Assembly (NCBI GenBank): GCA_020355105.1
Contig: CP070658.1
Coordinates: forward strand, 1,850,544-1,870,141
DNA: 19,598 bases
DNA from: Candidatus Thorarchaeota archaeon
Lineage (GTDB): Archaea; Asgardarchaeota; Thorarchaeia; Thorarchaeales; Thorarchaeaceae
Direction: 5' to 3'
Numbering within the stretch: the first letter of the stretch is position 1; each line of letters starts with the position of its first letter. The translations under genes and the position numbers were made by a program. Positions 8,207-15,156 of the stretch are shown here, piece after piece. The notes beneath the pieces are model-generated. The model did not search any database. It was not told the origin of the DNA and saw only the letters and a list, made by a program, of their open reading frames with translations.

Positions 8207-9547
8207 CTACCAGCGGCCCATCTCATCCACTATCAGGGCTATTCGGTCCATTCCCTTGAAGAAGTTCTCCAACTTGATACTCTCATTGGGAGAATGAGAT
8301 CTAGATTCGACGTCACCAACACCGACTGAAACCATGGGGACATGATCTTTGAAGAGGTACAAAGGTCCTGAGCCTGAACTTGTGGGATGGACTCGAAGGT
8401 CTCCGAACACTTTATCATTGGCCCTCCTCACAACGTCCACAAAGGGGTGATCGATGGGAGTCTTCGCAGCTGCATATCCCTCTGACCAAGCTATCTTTAC
8501 ATCTGTGAAACCATGGGCATCAAGGTGTTTACGTAGTTTCTCTCGGACATCTAGGGGATTCATATTCTCAACGAGTCGAAAGTCCACCTTGGCAGACGCG
8601 TTCCCAGGAAGGACAGTCATCGAACCTTCTCCTTGATAGCCGCTCGTGAGCCCGCAGATGGAGCTGCTGGGAGCCCCGTAGACAGCTTCCTTGAGGTTTC
8701 GACCAGTTAGACCATTCTGGAATTGACTTATCCCATACTCCTCCTTCATATCTTCCTCGTGAAGGTCAATCTTGTCAATGGCTTCCCACTCTGCTTCTGA
8801 CAATGGCTGTATACCATCGTAGAATCCATCGATGAGGATCTGATTGTCTGGACCTTTCAACGAGTTCAGCGCGTCTACAAGTTTCTGTGGTGCAGAAGGG
8901 AGAATCCCTCCCATACTTGAATGCACGTTTCGAGAGAGTTTCTCGACTTCAAGCTGGACATAGAAGATGCCCTTGAGTCCAAGCCAGGCCTGTTGGACTC
9001 CGTCATAGTCCGAGCCCCCAAACTCCCAGATTCCACCGTCAGCCTTTAGAAACTCCTCGTTCTTGCTGGTAAAATCTTGGAGGTTGACGCTTCCAATCTC
9101 CTCCTCTCCTTCGACCACAAACTTGACGTTCACTGGAATCTTCTTACCTGTTTCCAAGAATGCTTTGATCGCCCAGATACGTGTGACGAGATCACCCTTG
9201 TTGTCGGCGACACCTCTTCCATAGATGCGTCCATCGCGTTCATCGGGTTCAAAAGGAGGGCTCTTCCAGAGTTCTAATGGTTCGGCCGGCTGCACATCGT
9301 AGTGATTGTAGAACATCAGAGTTCGGCTTGCACCAGCGTCATAAAGGCCAGTCACGACCGGAGAGCCTGAAGTTGCATGCAATGCTGCTTCCAAGTTGAT
9401 ATCTTCCAACATTCCGAGAACCATCTCGGAACACTCCTCAATGCCTTCGTTCTTTGCGGCTATAGACGGGATTCCCGCTATCTTCTTCAAGTCGGCCAAT
9501 GCACGCTCACCATTGGAATCAAGGAAGCTAAGAACTTCGTCAATCAT
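8207..9547 (-). CDS. M20 family metallopeptidase (dipeptidase-like)
   Basis: This 446-residue zinc hydrolase belongs to the M20 family, in the branch with carnosinase/DUG1-type dipeptidases. The di-metal site is recognisable: H82-Y-D84 in FYNHYDVQP, D115 in GRGVADNKGD, E148-E149 in VEGEEEIGS, and H418 in SRSHSPNES. D180 or D170 is the likely remaining ligand. The lid/dimerisation domain lies at about 190-300, with H209 in RNVHSSMGG as the usual substrate-contacting histidine. It should cleave dipeptides or N-acylated amino acids in the cytoplasm; the exact substrate cannot be read from sequence. The gene is complete. It ends 28 bases from the DUF4139 stop (convergent) and is divergent from an MFS transporter, a possible importer of its substrate. 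Confidence 0.93.
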   Translation of the reverse strand: MIDEVLSFLDSNGERALADLKKIAGIPSIAAKNEGIEECSEMVLGMLEDINLEAALHATSGSPVVTGLYDAGASRTLMFYNHYDVQPAEPLELWKSPPFEPDERDGRIYGRGVADNKGDLVTRIWAIKAFLETGKKIPVNVKFVVEGEEEIGSVNLQDFTSKNEEFLKADGGIWEFGGSDYDGVQQAWLGLKGIFYVQLEVEKLSRNVHSSMGGILPSAPQKLVDALNSLKGPDNQILIDGFYDGIQPLSEAEWEAIDKIDLHEEDMKEEYGISQFQNGLTGRNLKEAVYGAPSSSICGLTSGYQGEGSMTVLPGNASAKVDFRLVENMNPLDVREKLRKHLDAHGFTDVKIAWSEGYAAAKTPIDHPFVDVVRRANDKVFGDLRVHPTSSGSGPLYLFKDHVPMVSVGVGDVESRSHSPNESIKLENFFKGMDRIALIVDEMGRW

Positions 9548-9582
9548 CTATATCAACTGGATGGGAGCGAAACCAACCCAGT

Positions 9583-9590
9583 GATATATC
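9583..9590 (-). promoter_or_regulatory. TATA box for the M20 peptidase
   Basis: GATATATC is palindromic. On the minus strand it would start transcription near 9561, about 14 bases before ATG 9547. No ribosome site is obvious, fitting a near-leaderless mRNA. Confidence 0.45.
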
Positions 9591-9611
9591 CTGCCTTCGA
9601 TTGAGTGCTCG

Positions 9612-9625
9612 CAAATGCTTTTAGG
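9612..9625 (+). promoter_or_regulatory. TATA/BRE promoter for MFS transporter 1
   Basis: CAAATGCTTTTAGG combines a purine-rich flank and the TATA element CTTTTAGG (9618-9625). The expected transcript start is near 9647, six bases before ATG 9653, so the gene is effectively leaderless. This argues against the upstream in-frame GTG at 9605. Confidence 0.5.
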
Positions 9626-9652
9626 GACAATTCCGTAGCTCGACTGATTTCA

Positions 9653-10864
9653 ATGGAGAGCACGCCAGAGAGTGACTGGGCAAGTCTCAAATCCGTATAC
9701 AACTCAGCTTTCCTGTGCAGCCTCGGCTTCTTCATGGTCAGTTTCTTGATTCCTATTGTTGCTTACAGTTCAATGGGAGCCACGGCGACTCAAGTAGCTC
9801 TCGTGTTCTCTATGCTCACGTTAGGTACCGCATTGTTCTCTCCAGTTGCAGGGAAGATTGCCAAGACTGGTCGCAGACGCGAATCCATTCTGGGCGGGGC
9901 AGTAGTGCGTGCAACGGCCTACACTGGGATGACAGTGTCAATATGGCTATCTGACATCAATCTCCTCATTCTGAACAGCCTGGTATGGGGAGTAGGTTCA
10001 GCTCTCTACAGAGTAGGAAGTGATGCAGAGATATCTGAACGAGTCTATCGGGACAGCCGAGCGGAAGCATTTGGACATAGGGAGGCAGCAGTAGCCCGTG
10101 GGAACGTCATTGGTGCATTCCTGGGGTTCGTTATATACTTCACATTTGGCCTAGGCCAAGTCTTCATCTTCTATGCAATAATGAACATCATCGGCGGCTT
10201 CATCGTAATCAGGGAGAGACCACCACTAGAATTCCGACCCAGTAGCCCTTCATTGCCAGGTATCCGAACGGTCATCCGCCTTGGAGTGCTGGCTCTCGTT
10301 GCCGCGGCGGCCCTTGACACATTCATTTCGGCACTTCTGGCTCCCTTTGTCGAGATATTCATCTTGGATCAGTACCCATATCTTACAGTCGAGGTGCTTG
10401 CGTTGGTCTACCTGCCGGGCGGCATATTGTCGGGAGTCCTCGGAGCTCCACTCGGTAGATATGCAGACAGGACCAACAAGGTAGTCATAGTTTCTGCTGC
10501 AGTACTTGTAGGTTCAATCAGTACTCTAACATTGGCCTTTGTACCTTCCCTCTTCCCTGTCGCGGAGTACGGTCTGCTGGCCATTGCGATTCTTTTCAGC
10601 ATTGGAACCGTCACAGGGATGATGGCTTACACAGTGATGTCCTCCGTCCTTGGAACAGTCTATGAAGGCAGAGCCAGTGAGGGCTTTGGCCTCTTTGAGG
10701 CTGCCATGGGATTCTCACGGTTCTCAGGCCCAATTGTAGGAGGTCTTTTGTGGGACTTCGTGAACCCTATAGCTCCCTTCTTGATGGTAGGGGCGGTGGG
10801 TCTCTTCCTGATACCAATCTACGCCTTTGGGATGCACAACTATCAGAGGGCAATCGAGGCGTAG
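9653..10864 (+). CDS. Major facilitator superfamily transporter 1
   Basis: This is a 403-residue polytopic membrane protein with about twelve hydrophobic helices in two six-helix halves. The loop after helix 2 reads PVAGKIAKTGRRRES, a form of the MFS signature between helices 2 and 3. The equivalent loop in the second half is APLGRYADRTNKV, the more classical G-x-x-x-D-R form. The substrate cannot be assigned; the layout resembles drug or sugar efflux members. ATG 9653 (MESTPESDWASLKSVYNSAF) is chosen because the TATA element lies 28 to 35 bases upstream; GTG 9605 would add 16 residues but precedes the predicted transcript start. It is divergent from the M20 peptidase. Confidence 0.88.
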   Translation: MESTPESDWASLKSVYNSAFLCSLGFFMVSFLIPIVAYSSMGATATQVALVFSMLTLGTALFSPVAGKIAKTGRRRESILGGAVVRATAYTGMTVSIWLSDINLLILNSLVWGVGSALYRVGSDAEISERVYRDSRAEAFGHREAAVARGNVIGAFLGFVIYFTFGLGQVFIFYAIMNIIGGFIVIRERPPLEFRPSSPSLPGIRTVIRLGVLALVAAAALDTFISALLAPFVEIFILDQYPYLTVEVLALVYLPGGILSGVLGAPLGRYADRTNKVVIVSAAVLVGSISTLTLAFVPSLFPVAEYGLLAIAILFSIGTVTGMMAYTVMSSVLGTVYEGRASEGFGLFEAAMGFSRFSGPIVGGLLWDFVNPIAPFLMVGAVGLFLIPIYAFGMHNYQRAIEA

Positions 10865-10893
10865 CACCAGTATTGGACTGAATCATGCGTAAG

Positions 10894-10902
10894 AGATATA
10901 GC
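10894..10902 (+). promoter_or_regulatory. Possible TATA box for GAPDH
   Basis: GAGATATAG at 10894-10902 would start transcription near 10924, leaving a leader of about 29 bases that includes AGGTG 8 bases before ATG 10953. Confidence 0.35.
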
Positions 10903-10952
10903 GGAGGCCCTAGCCATCAACGTCAAGAGGCAAGCATAGCAGGTGCATTGTC

Positions 10953-11960
10953 ATGACAGTTCGAGTTGGTATAAACGGTTTTGGAAGAATAGGGCGCGGC
11001 TTCCTCAGGGCGGCACTGCCGAAGAAGGAGTTCGAGGTCGTTGCACTGAACGACCTCATGGATGTCACAACCATCGCACACTTGATGAAGTACGATACCG
11101 TAATGGGGAAGTTCGACGGTACTGTTGATGCAGGTAATGACAGCATCAAAGTCGATGGAGACGAACTCACGGTGGTTTCAGAACGAGATCCGGCGAATCT
11201 ACCGTGGAAGGAACTTGACGTTGATATCGCGGTAGAATGCACGGGTCTGTTCAGGAAGCGAGATGATGCATCTAAGCATTTTACTGCTGGCGCCAAGAAG
11301 GTAGTTCTAAGTGCCCCAGGAAAGGGTGGAGAAATGCTCACTGTAGTGCCTGGAGTGAATGATGGTAGCTATGATCCGGCAAAACATGACATCATATCGA
11401 ATGCCTCCTGTACAACAAACTGTCTGGCACCGATGGTGAAGGTCATTGATGAGAGCTTTGGAATTGAACGAGGACTGATGACAACAATTCATGCTGTTAC
11501 TAATGACCAAGTGATGCTCGACGGACCCCATAAGGACCTACGAAGAGCAAGAGCTGCTTGCTGGAACATCATTCCCACGACCACAGGTGCTGCGAAGGCA
11601 ATCGGTCTTGTTTATCCGAGAGCTGCAGGCAAGCTTGATGGAATGGCTCTCCGTGTGCCCGTCATGGATGTATCAGTCGTGGACCTCAACGTAGTAGTCG
11701 AGAAGGAAACTGATGTTGACGGCGTGAACGCGGCCTTCAAGAAGGGCTCACACTCTGGGCCCTTGGCGCAGTATCTAGCCTATCTGACCGAACCTCTTGT
11801 TTCCTCTGACTTCATTGGAGATCCACACTCATGCAGCTTTGACTCCCTGACGACTGCAGTTATTGGCAACATGGTCAAAGTACTTGGATGGTACGACAAC
11901 GAGGCGGGATACAGCGAGCGACTTGCAGACCTCACGGCCGTAATTGCAGGTAAACTCTGA
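10953..11960 (+). CDS. gap: Type I (bacterial/eukaryal-type) glyceraldehyde-3-phosphate dehydrogenase
   Basis: This 335-residue phosphorylating GAPDH interconverts glyceraldehyde 3-phosphate and 1,3-bisphosphoglycerate with NAD(P). The Rossmann motif is VGINGFGRIGRGFLR (5-19), and D34 in ALNDLMD is the residue usually linked to NAD preference. The catalytic cysteine is C153 in SNASCTTNCLAP and the base is H180 in TTIHAVTNDQ; DGPHKDLRRARAA and WYDNEAGYS are also intact. The cofactor-binding N316 in YDNE is kept, while the usual N after GYS is E322. Archaea mostly carry the distinct type II enzyme, so a type I copy suggests a bacterial origin. It lies upstream of a citrate-synthase-like gene on the same strand. 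Confidence 0.96.
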   Translation: MTVRVGINGFGRIGRGFLRAALPKKEFEVVALNDLMDVTTIAHLMKYDTVMGKFDGTVDAGNDSIKVDGDELTVVSERDPANLPWKELDVDIAVECTGLFRKRDDASKHFTAGAKKVVLSAPGKGGEMLTVVPGVNDGSYDPAKHDIISNASCTTNCLAPMVKVIDESFGIERGLMTTIHAVTNDQVMLDGPHKDLRRARAACWNIIPTTTGAAKAIGLVYPRAAGKLDGMALRVPVMDVSVVDLNVVVEKETDVDGVNAAFKKGSHSGPLAQYLAYLTEPLVSSDFIGDPHSCSFDSLTTAVIGNMVKVLGWYDNEAGYSERLADLTAVIAGKL

Positions 11961-11994
11961 GTACCCTACAAGGCACAGGTTTCCATCGTGTGAG

Positions 11995-12015
11995 CCAAGA
12001 GTCTAGAGACTCTGG
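11995..12015 (+). repeat. Stem-loop between GAPDH and the citrate-synthase-like gene
   Basis: AGAGTC (11998-12003), loop TAGA, and GACTCT (12008-12013) form a 6-bp hairpin that can be extended by CC/GG with one bulged A. It has no strong T-tract. No TATA box is clear in the gap, so the downstream gene may be co-transcribed with GAPDH and this hairpin may modulate read-through. Confidence 0.35.
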
Positions 12016-12042
12016 AAGTTTCGATTGGGTGGCAGATTCAGA

Positions 12043-13086
12043 ATGGAGCCGATAAGTCACATAGACCAGGATCAAGGCATACTCTTCTTCAGGGGTCTGA
12101 AAGCCACAGAGTTAGCAGCCACCTTGAGATTCGAAGATGTGGCATTTCTCCTAGTGCACGGACGAATTCCGAGCGAAATAGAGAGTACGCAGTTCAGAAA
12201 GAGACTGGCCGAACTGCGTAAGATTGGAGATCAATACATTGGCTCAGTACTCTCCGAGATACAAAGCCACCTTGATTCGTTCAAGGCTGATGGACTAGAG
12301 GTCTTGGAAACAAGTGGACTCAAAAGACTCGCTGAGAAACTCGACACTTGTAGAAACAACATAGGGTTGAGCGCGCCGGACACAATGCTCCTCTTTGTGT
12401 CAACTGCACCCGTAGTTGTAGCTGCGGAGTGGCGAATCATACATGGCAAGACTCGGATTGCACCAAGAGATTCTTGCCGTCACGCGGCGAATTTCCTGTG
12501 GATGCTAAATGAAACCTCTCTTAATGACCGTGACTCAAAGGACTTGGATAGCTGCTTGATTCTTCATATGGATGATCCAGACAATCCTTCACTTGCCGCC
12601 TTGGAGAGCACCTATGCCGCATCAGGGTCAATCTCAAAGGCGATTTTGGCAGCCTTAGACAAGCATGTTGGACCCCTTCATCATGGCGCTGGGACTGAAG
12701 CAATGAGAATGATTATAGACATTGAAGGGCATCCTGAAGTTTCCAGGCTTCTCGCTGATAGGCTTGATCGAGGAGAAAAGCTCTTCGGACTAGGACATAG
12801 AATCTACCGAACTATTGACCCTCGGGCCAAGTTTCTCAGAGAACTTCTGAAGAGAAGGGGAATCGTTGATGTGCGTTCGGCCAAGCGACTTGCAAGTATA
12901 GAAGAAATCGCAGAACTTGGGAGCAAGTTGCTTCTGGAGAGAAAAGGCAAGGTGGTTCATCCAAACGTAGACCTGTACAACGCGGCCGTGTACGAGTCAT
13001 TTGAAATTCCATATGTGCTGAACACGGAGTTGTTTGCCATCGCTCGCTCTGCAGGTTGGGCCGCGCACATATGCGAGTGGCAATAA
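12043..13086 (+). CDS. Citrate-synthase-like protein with altered substrate site
   Basis: This 347-residue protein has the citrate synthase fold throughout: the N-terminal FFRGLKATELA (a form of YRGY-x-I-x-EL), GPLHHGAGTEA, FGLGHRIYRTIDPRAKFL, HPNVDLYNAAVYESF and FAIARSAGWAAHICE. The classical catalytic triad has equivalents at H213, H252 and D310. However, the conserved HADHE-N-ST block is LHMDDPDNPSLAALEST here, so the second histidine, used to bind oxaloacetate, is gone. The protein also stops at HICEWQ, before the usual RPRA tail that carries another substrate-binding arginine. No frameshifted tail is visible in the bases that follow. It may use a different 2-oxoacid or have lost condensation activity. 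ATG 12043 is preferred over TTG 12025. Confidence 0.85.
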   Translation: MEPISHIDQDQGILFFRGLKATELAATLRFEDVAFLLVHGRIPSEIESTQFRKRLAELRKIGDQYIGSVLSEIQSHLDSFKADGLEVLETSGLKRLAEKLDTCRNNIGLSAPDTMLLFVSTAPVVVAAEWRIIHGKTRIAPRDSCRHAANFLWMLNETSLNDRDSKDLDSCLILHMDDPDNPSLAALESTYAASGSISKAILAALDKHVGPLHHGAGTEAMRMIIDIEGHPEVSRLLADRLDRGEKLFGLGHRIYRTIDPRAKFLRELLKRRGIVDVRSAKRLASIEEIAELGSKLLLERKGKVVHPNVDLYNAAVYESFEIPYVLNTELFAIARSAGWAAHICEWQ

Positions 13087-13095
13087 CGGTCAGAG

Positions 13096-13551
13096 TTAGA
13101 TTCTCTTTGTCATGCTGGTAGCACTTGGACAGAGGGTTGTGAATTCAATTGATTGTTTCACGATTGGCGGGACATCCTGCCGTTCTATCAAATCGAAACC
13201 GATACTCTGGAAGAACTTCTCAGCAGTGTCCGTTAGCAAGTAGAGCTGATTGATTCCTCGATCCTTGGCAGTGTCGATTATCTGACTCACCAGTCTTTTG
13301 CCAATACCTTTCCGTTGAAAGTCTGGATGCACGGCGAGTGACCGAAGAAGAGCGTAGTTCTCATAGACTTCCAGACCCACACACCCGATGAGTACCTCCG
13401 GGCCAGCCACAGCCTGAGGACTTCGAATGATAAGGAAGTTGTCCACGTGCGATTCGATGCCATCCGGTGGCAGGCCCGTGTCCTGCAGAAGTGCGACAAT
13501 CCCCGGAAAGTCCTTCACGCTTGCTTCCTCAACTCGAAAGCCTTTGCTCAT
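13096..13551 (-). CDS. GNAT acetyltransferase, ArsN2-like
   Basis: This 151-residue single-domain GNAT acyltransferase has the acetyl-CoA loop LAVHPDFQRKGIGKRLV at about residues 72-88 (Q/R-x-x-G-x-G/A motif). The C-terminal part, LYLLTDTAEKFFQSIGFDLI followed by ERQDVPPIV and FTTLCPSATSM, closely resembles the ArsN2 group. That group is usually found in arsenic-resistance operons and is thought to acetylate trivalent arsenical or arsinothricin-like compounds. No ars gene is in the window, so the substrate stays open. A TATA element at 13573-13580 sits about 25 bases upstream of ATG 13551, implying a leaderless mRNA. It converges with the citrate-synthase-like gene, 9 bases apart. Confidence 0.85.
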   Translation of the reverse strand: MSKGFRVEEASVKDFPGIVALLQDTGLPPDGIESHVDNFLIIRSPQAVAGPEVLIGCVGLEVYENYALLRSLAVHPDFQRKGIGKRLVSQIIDTAKDRGINQLYLLTDTAEKFFQSIGFDLIERQDVPPIVKQSIEFTTLCPSATSMTKRI

Positions 13552-13572
13552 GGCTAGACACTCAGCTGGCGT

Positions 13573-13580
13573 CTTTATAA
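13573..13580 (-). promoter_or_regulatory. TATA box for the GNAT gene (leaderless)
   Basis: On the minus strand this reads TTATAAAG, a near-consensus archaeal TATA box. Its spacing places the transcript start at about the A of ATG 13551. Confidence 0.6.
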
Positions 13581-13642
13581 TGTAGATGGCCGCAGTAAAC
13601 CAGACAGATATGCATAGCTTGCTGTTACTACCTCCTCAGATT

Positions 13643-13650
13643 CTTTATAG
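13643..13650 (+). promoter_or_regulatory. TATA box for the zinc-ribbon membrane protein
   Basis: CTTTATAG at 13643-13650 predicts a transcript start near 13672. That is downstream of ATG 13657 but 12 bases before TTG 13684, so it decides the start codon. Confidence 0.5.
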
Positions 13651-13683
13651 GCTTAGATGGTGGCTTGTTGTCAGGGATCAGTA

Positions 13684-14118
13684 TTGAGCGAGAACGTCGG
13701 ACTCAAGATTGCTGGCATTATGTGCCTCACATTTGCGGTTCCGATGATTGCAGTGATGATCATATTGGAGGCTCTTGGTCTAGGAGAGTTTGTGACCCCT
13801 ATCATGATGCCGATCATAATTGGAATTACAGTGACGTTTATCATAATTGGAGTTGTGTTTGCTTTTGCATCCAGAACTGCAACTCGGAGAGGGATTCAAT
13901 TCGACAGAGCCGCTCAATTGGGATACGAGGCTCAGATGTTTGGAGCTGGAGATTACATTCGAACGTACCAACCCGGTGCGACCTTCACGATTCCTGTCTA
14001 TTGTCCGCACTGCCAGTCGAGTCTCGAATTGGACAAGGTGCATTGGAGCGGACCACAGACGCTTGTGTGTCAGGAATGCCTCAGCGCGGTTGAAGTGACA
14101 ACCTCGGAGGACTTCTAG
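13684..14118 (+). CDS. Two-helix membrane protein with C-terminal W-x-G-P zinc ribbon
   Basis: I do not recognise this protein by name. It has 144 residues from TTG 13684 (MSENVGLKIAGIMCLTFAVP). Two hydrophobic helices at about 7-30 and 38-62 are followed by a basic stretch (RTATRRG) and a cytosolic tail. The tail ends in a zinc ribbon: C107-P-H-C110, 18 residues, C129-Q-E-C132, with W121-S-G-P124 between the knuckles. The same ribbon with the W-x-G-P core occurs in the small gene at 15157-15369, on the other side of the aldolase gene, so the two are related. ATG 13657 is in frame but lies before the transcript start predicted from the TATA box. The role is unknown; a membrane-tethered metal or protein-binding module is plausible. 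Confidence 0.75.
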   Translation: MSENVGLKIAGIMCLTFAVPMIAVMIILEALGLGEFVTPIMMPIIIGITVTFIIIGVVFAFASRTATRRGIQFDRAAQLGYEAQMFGAGDYIRTYQPGATFTIPVYCPHCQSSLELDKVHWSGPQTLVCQECLSAVEVTTSEDF

Positions 14119-15096
14119 CTAAAGTCGAACCAGTCCCCAATCTGTAACTGCTTGAATGGCCAGTTCCTTTTCGACCCTGCTCAGTGGATGAATAGGAGGT
14201 CTACAGTCCCCTCCCTTGAGACCGATGTAATCCATCAGCGCCTTGATCACGGGAACGTTGCTCGCGGTTCCTCGGCCCTCCCTCTGGAACTCAAGTTCAC
14301 TGACTAGAGCCTGCAGCTCCATGGCCTTGGTGTAGTTCCCTTGTTCTAGTGCATCAAACATTGATAGTGAAACCTTGGGAGCGAAGTTCGCAAGTCCAGA
14401 AGTAAATCCACTAGCACCGGCCAACCAGAAGAATGGAGCAAACCGCTCGGCGGTACCGCAAGACCACACAATCGAAGGCCCCAGATTCTGAACTGTACGA
14501 ACGAAATCAACGATGCGACCGAATGCATACTTCACGCCGACCAGACTCTCATGGCCGATGAGGCTGTCCAGGATGGTGTCGCTTAGAAGTGGCCCCTTCT
14601 TGTAGAGGACAACTCCGAGTGTTCCCGCAGCATCAAGTATCTCCCGGACATAATTGAGAAGACCCTCTTCTGAGCTGAAGACATGCTGAGGGTACATGAC
14701 CATCACCCCATCCGCCCCTAACGATTCAGCCTGCTGCATCATGTTCTTCGCAGTCGTAGTTGAGTGACCGATTCCTGCCATGACTGCGGCCTTGCCAGAC
14801 ACTGCGTCTACGGTTGCCTCCACTACCTGGTTCCACTCAGCTTCAGAAAGGGAGTAGAACTCACCTGTGTTACCACAAGGGACAACCATCTCAATTCCTT
14901 CACGAACTAGGTACTCCAGATTAGCAGTCAGTGCTGGAATGTCAATCTCGGAAAGGTTCTGCGCGAAGGGAGTAGTCGTCGTAACTGAAACTCCTTTGAG
15001 CGAGGCGGAAATTCGAGTGGACGTCATGCCGATGTCTTCCCAAAGAGCGAGTGATTCAGATGCGGGCATCACTATCTCATATACCCGCCGATTCAT
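14119..15096 (-). CDS. DHDPS/NAL-superfamily class I aldolase or dehydratase
   Basis: This 325-residue TIM-barrel enzyme belongs to the dihydrodipicolinate synthase/N-acetylneuraminate lyase superfamily. The Schiff-base lysine is K189 in LVGVKYAFG and the catalytic tyrosine is Y165 in VVLYKKGP. The substrate loop is GNTGEFYSL (75-83), and RPPIHPLS near the C-terminus is typical. Relative to DapA, the first Thr of GTTGE is Asn and the arginine after the tyrosine (Y-N-x-P-x-R) is missing, so lysine biosynthesis is unlikely. The Y-K-K-G loop and the NFAPKVSLSMFDAL segment look closer to 5-dehydro-4-deoxyglucarate dehydratase or keto-deoxy-sugar acid aldolases, which is inference. The usual domain start is near residue 33, so internal Met10 or Met24 are alternative starts. 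It abuts the zinc-ribbon gene stop and is divergent from the second one. Confidence 0.85.
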   Translation of the reverse strand: MNRRVYEIVMPASESLALWEDIGMTSTRISASLKGVSVTTTTPFAQNLSEIDIPALTANLEYLVREGIEMVVPCGNTGEFYSLSEAEWNQVVEATVDAVSGKAAVMAGIGHSTTTAKNMMQQAESLGADGVMVMYPQHVFSSEEGLLNYVREILDAAGTLGVVLYKKGPLLSDTILDSLIGHESLVGVKYAFGRIVDFVRTVQNLGPSIVWSCGTAERFAPFFWLAGASGFTSGLANFAPKVSLSMFDALEQGNYTKAMELQALVSELEFQREGRGTASNVPVIKALMDYIGLKGGDCRPPIHPLSRVEKELAIQAVTDWGLVRL

Positions 15097-15126
15097 CCTG
15101 AGTTGTATAACATAGGTGATACTATA

Positions 15127-15134
15127 GATTATAC
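15127..15134. promoter_or_regulatory. Shared TATA element for two divergent genes
   Basis: GATTATAC lies 30 bases from both flanking starts. Read forward it places a transcript start at about ATG 15157; read in reverse (GTATAATC) it places one near 15104, eight bases before ATG 15096. One short element may therefore serve both the aldolase and the small zinc-ribbon gene. Confidence 0.4.
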
Positions 15135-15156
15135 ACTAGCTCGTGTAGTGAAGGGT

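Noticed and set aside
13084..13130. A possible frameshift that would restore the missing C-terminal tail of the citrate-synthase-like protein
   Set aside because: The bases after the stop, read in the other frames, do not give the expected R-P-R-A type tail, and the next gene's stop is only 9 bases away, so the short end looks genuine.
13665..14093. A second plus-strand frame of 142 codons overlapping the zinc-ribbon membrane gene
   Set aside because: Its translation is rich in Trp, Cys, His and Ser with no hydrophobic pattern, as expected for an out-of-frame reading; the membrane helices and CxxC pairs are in the other frame.
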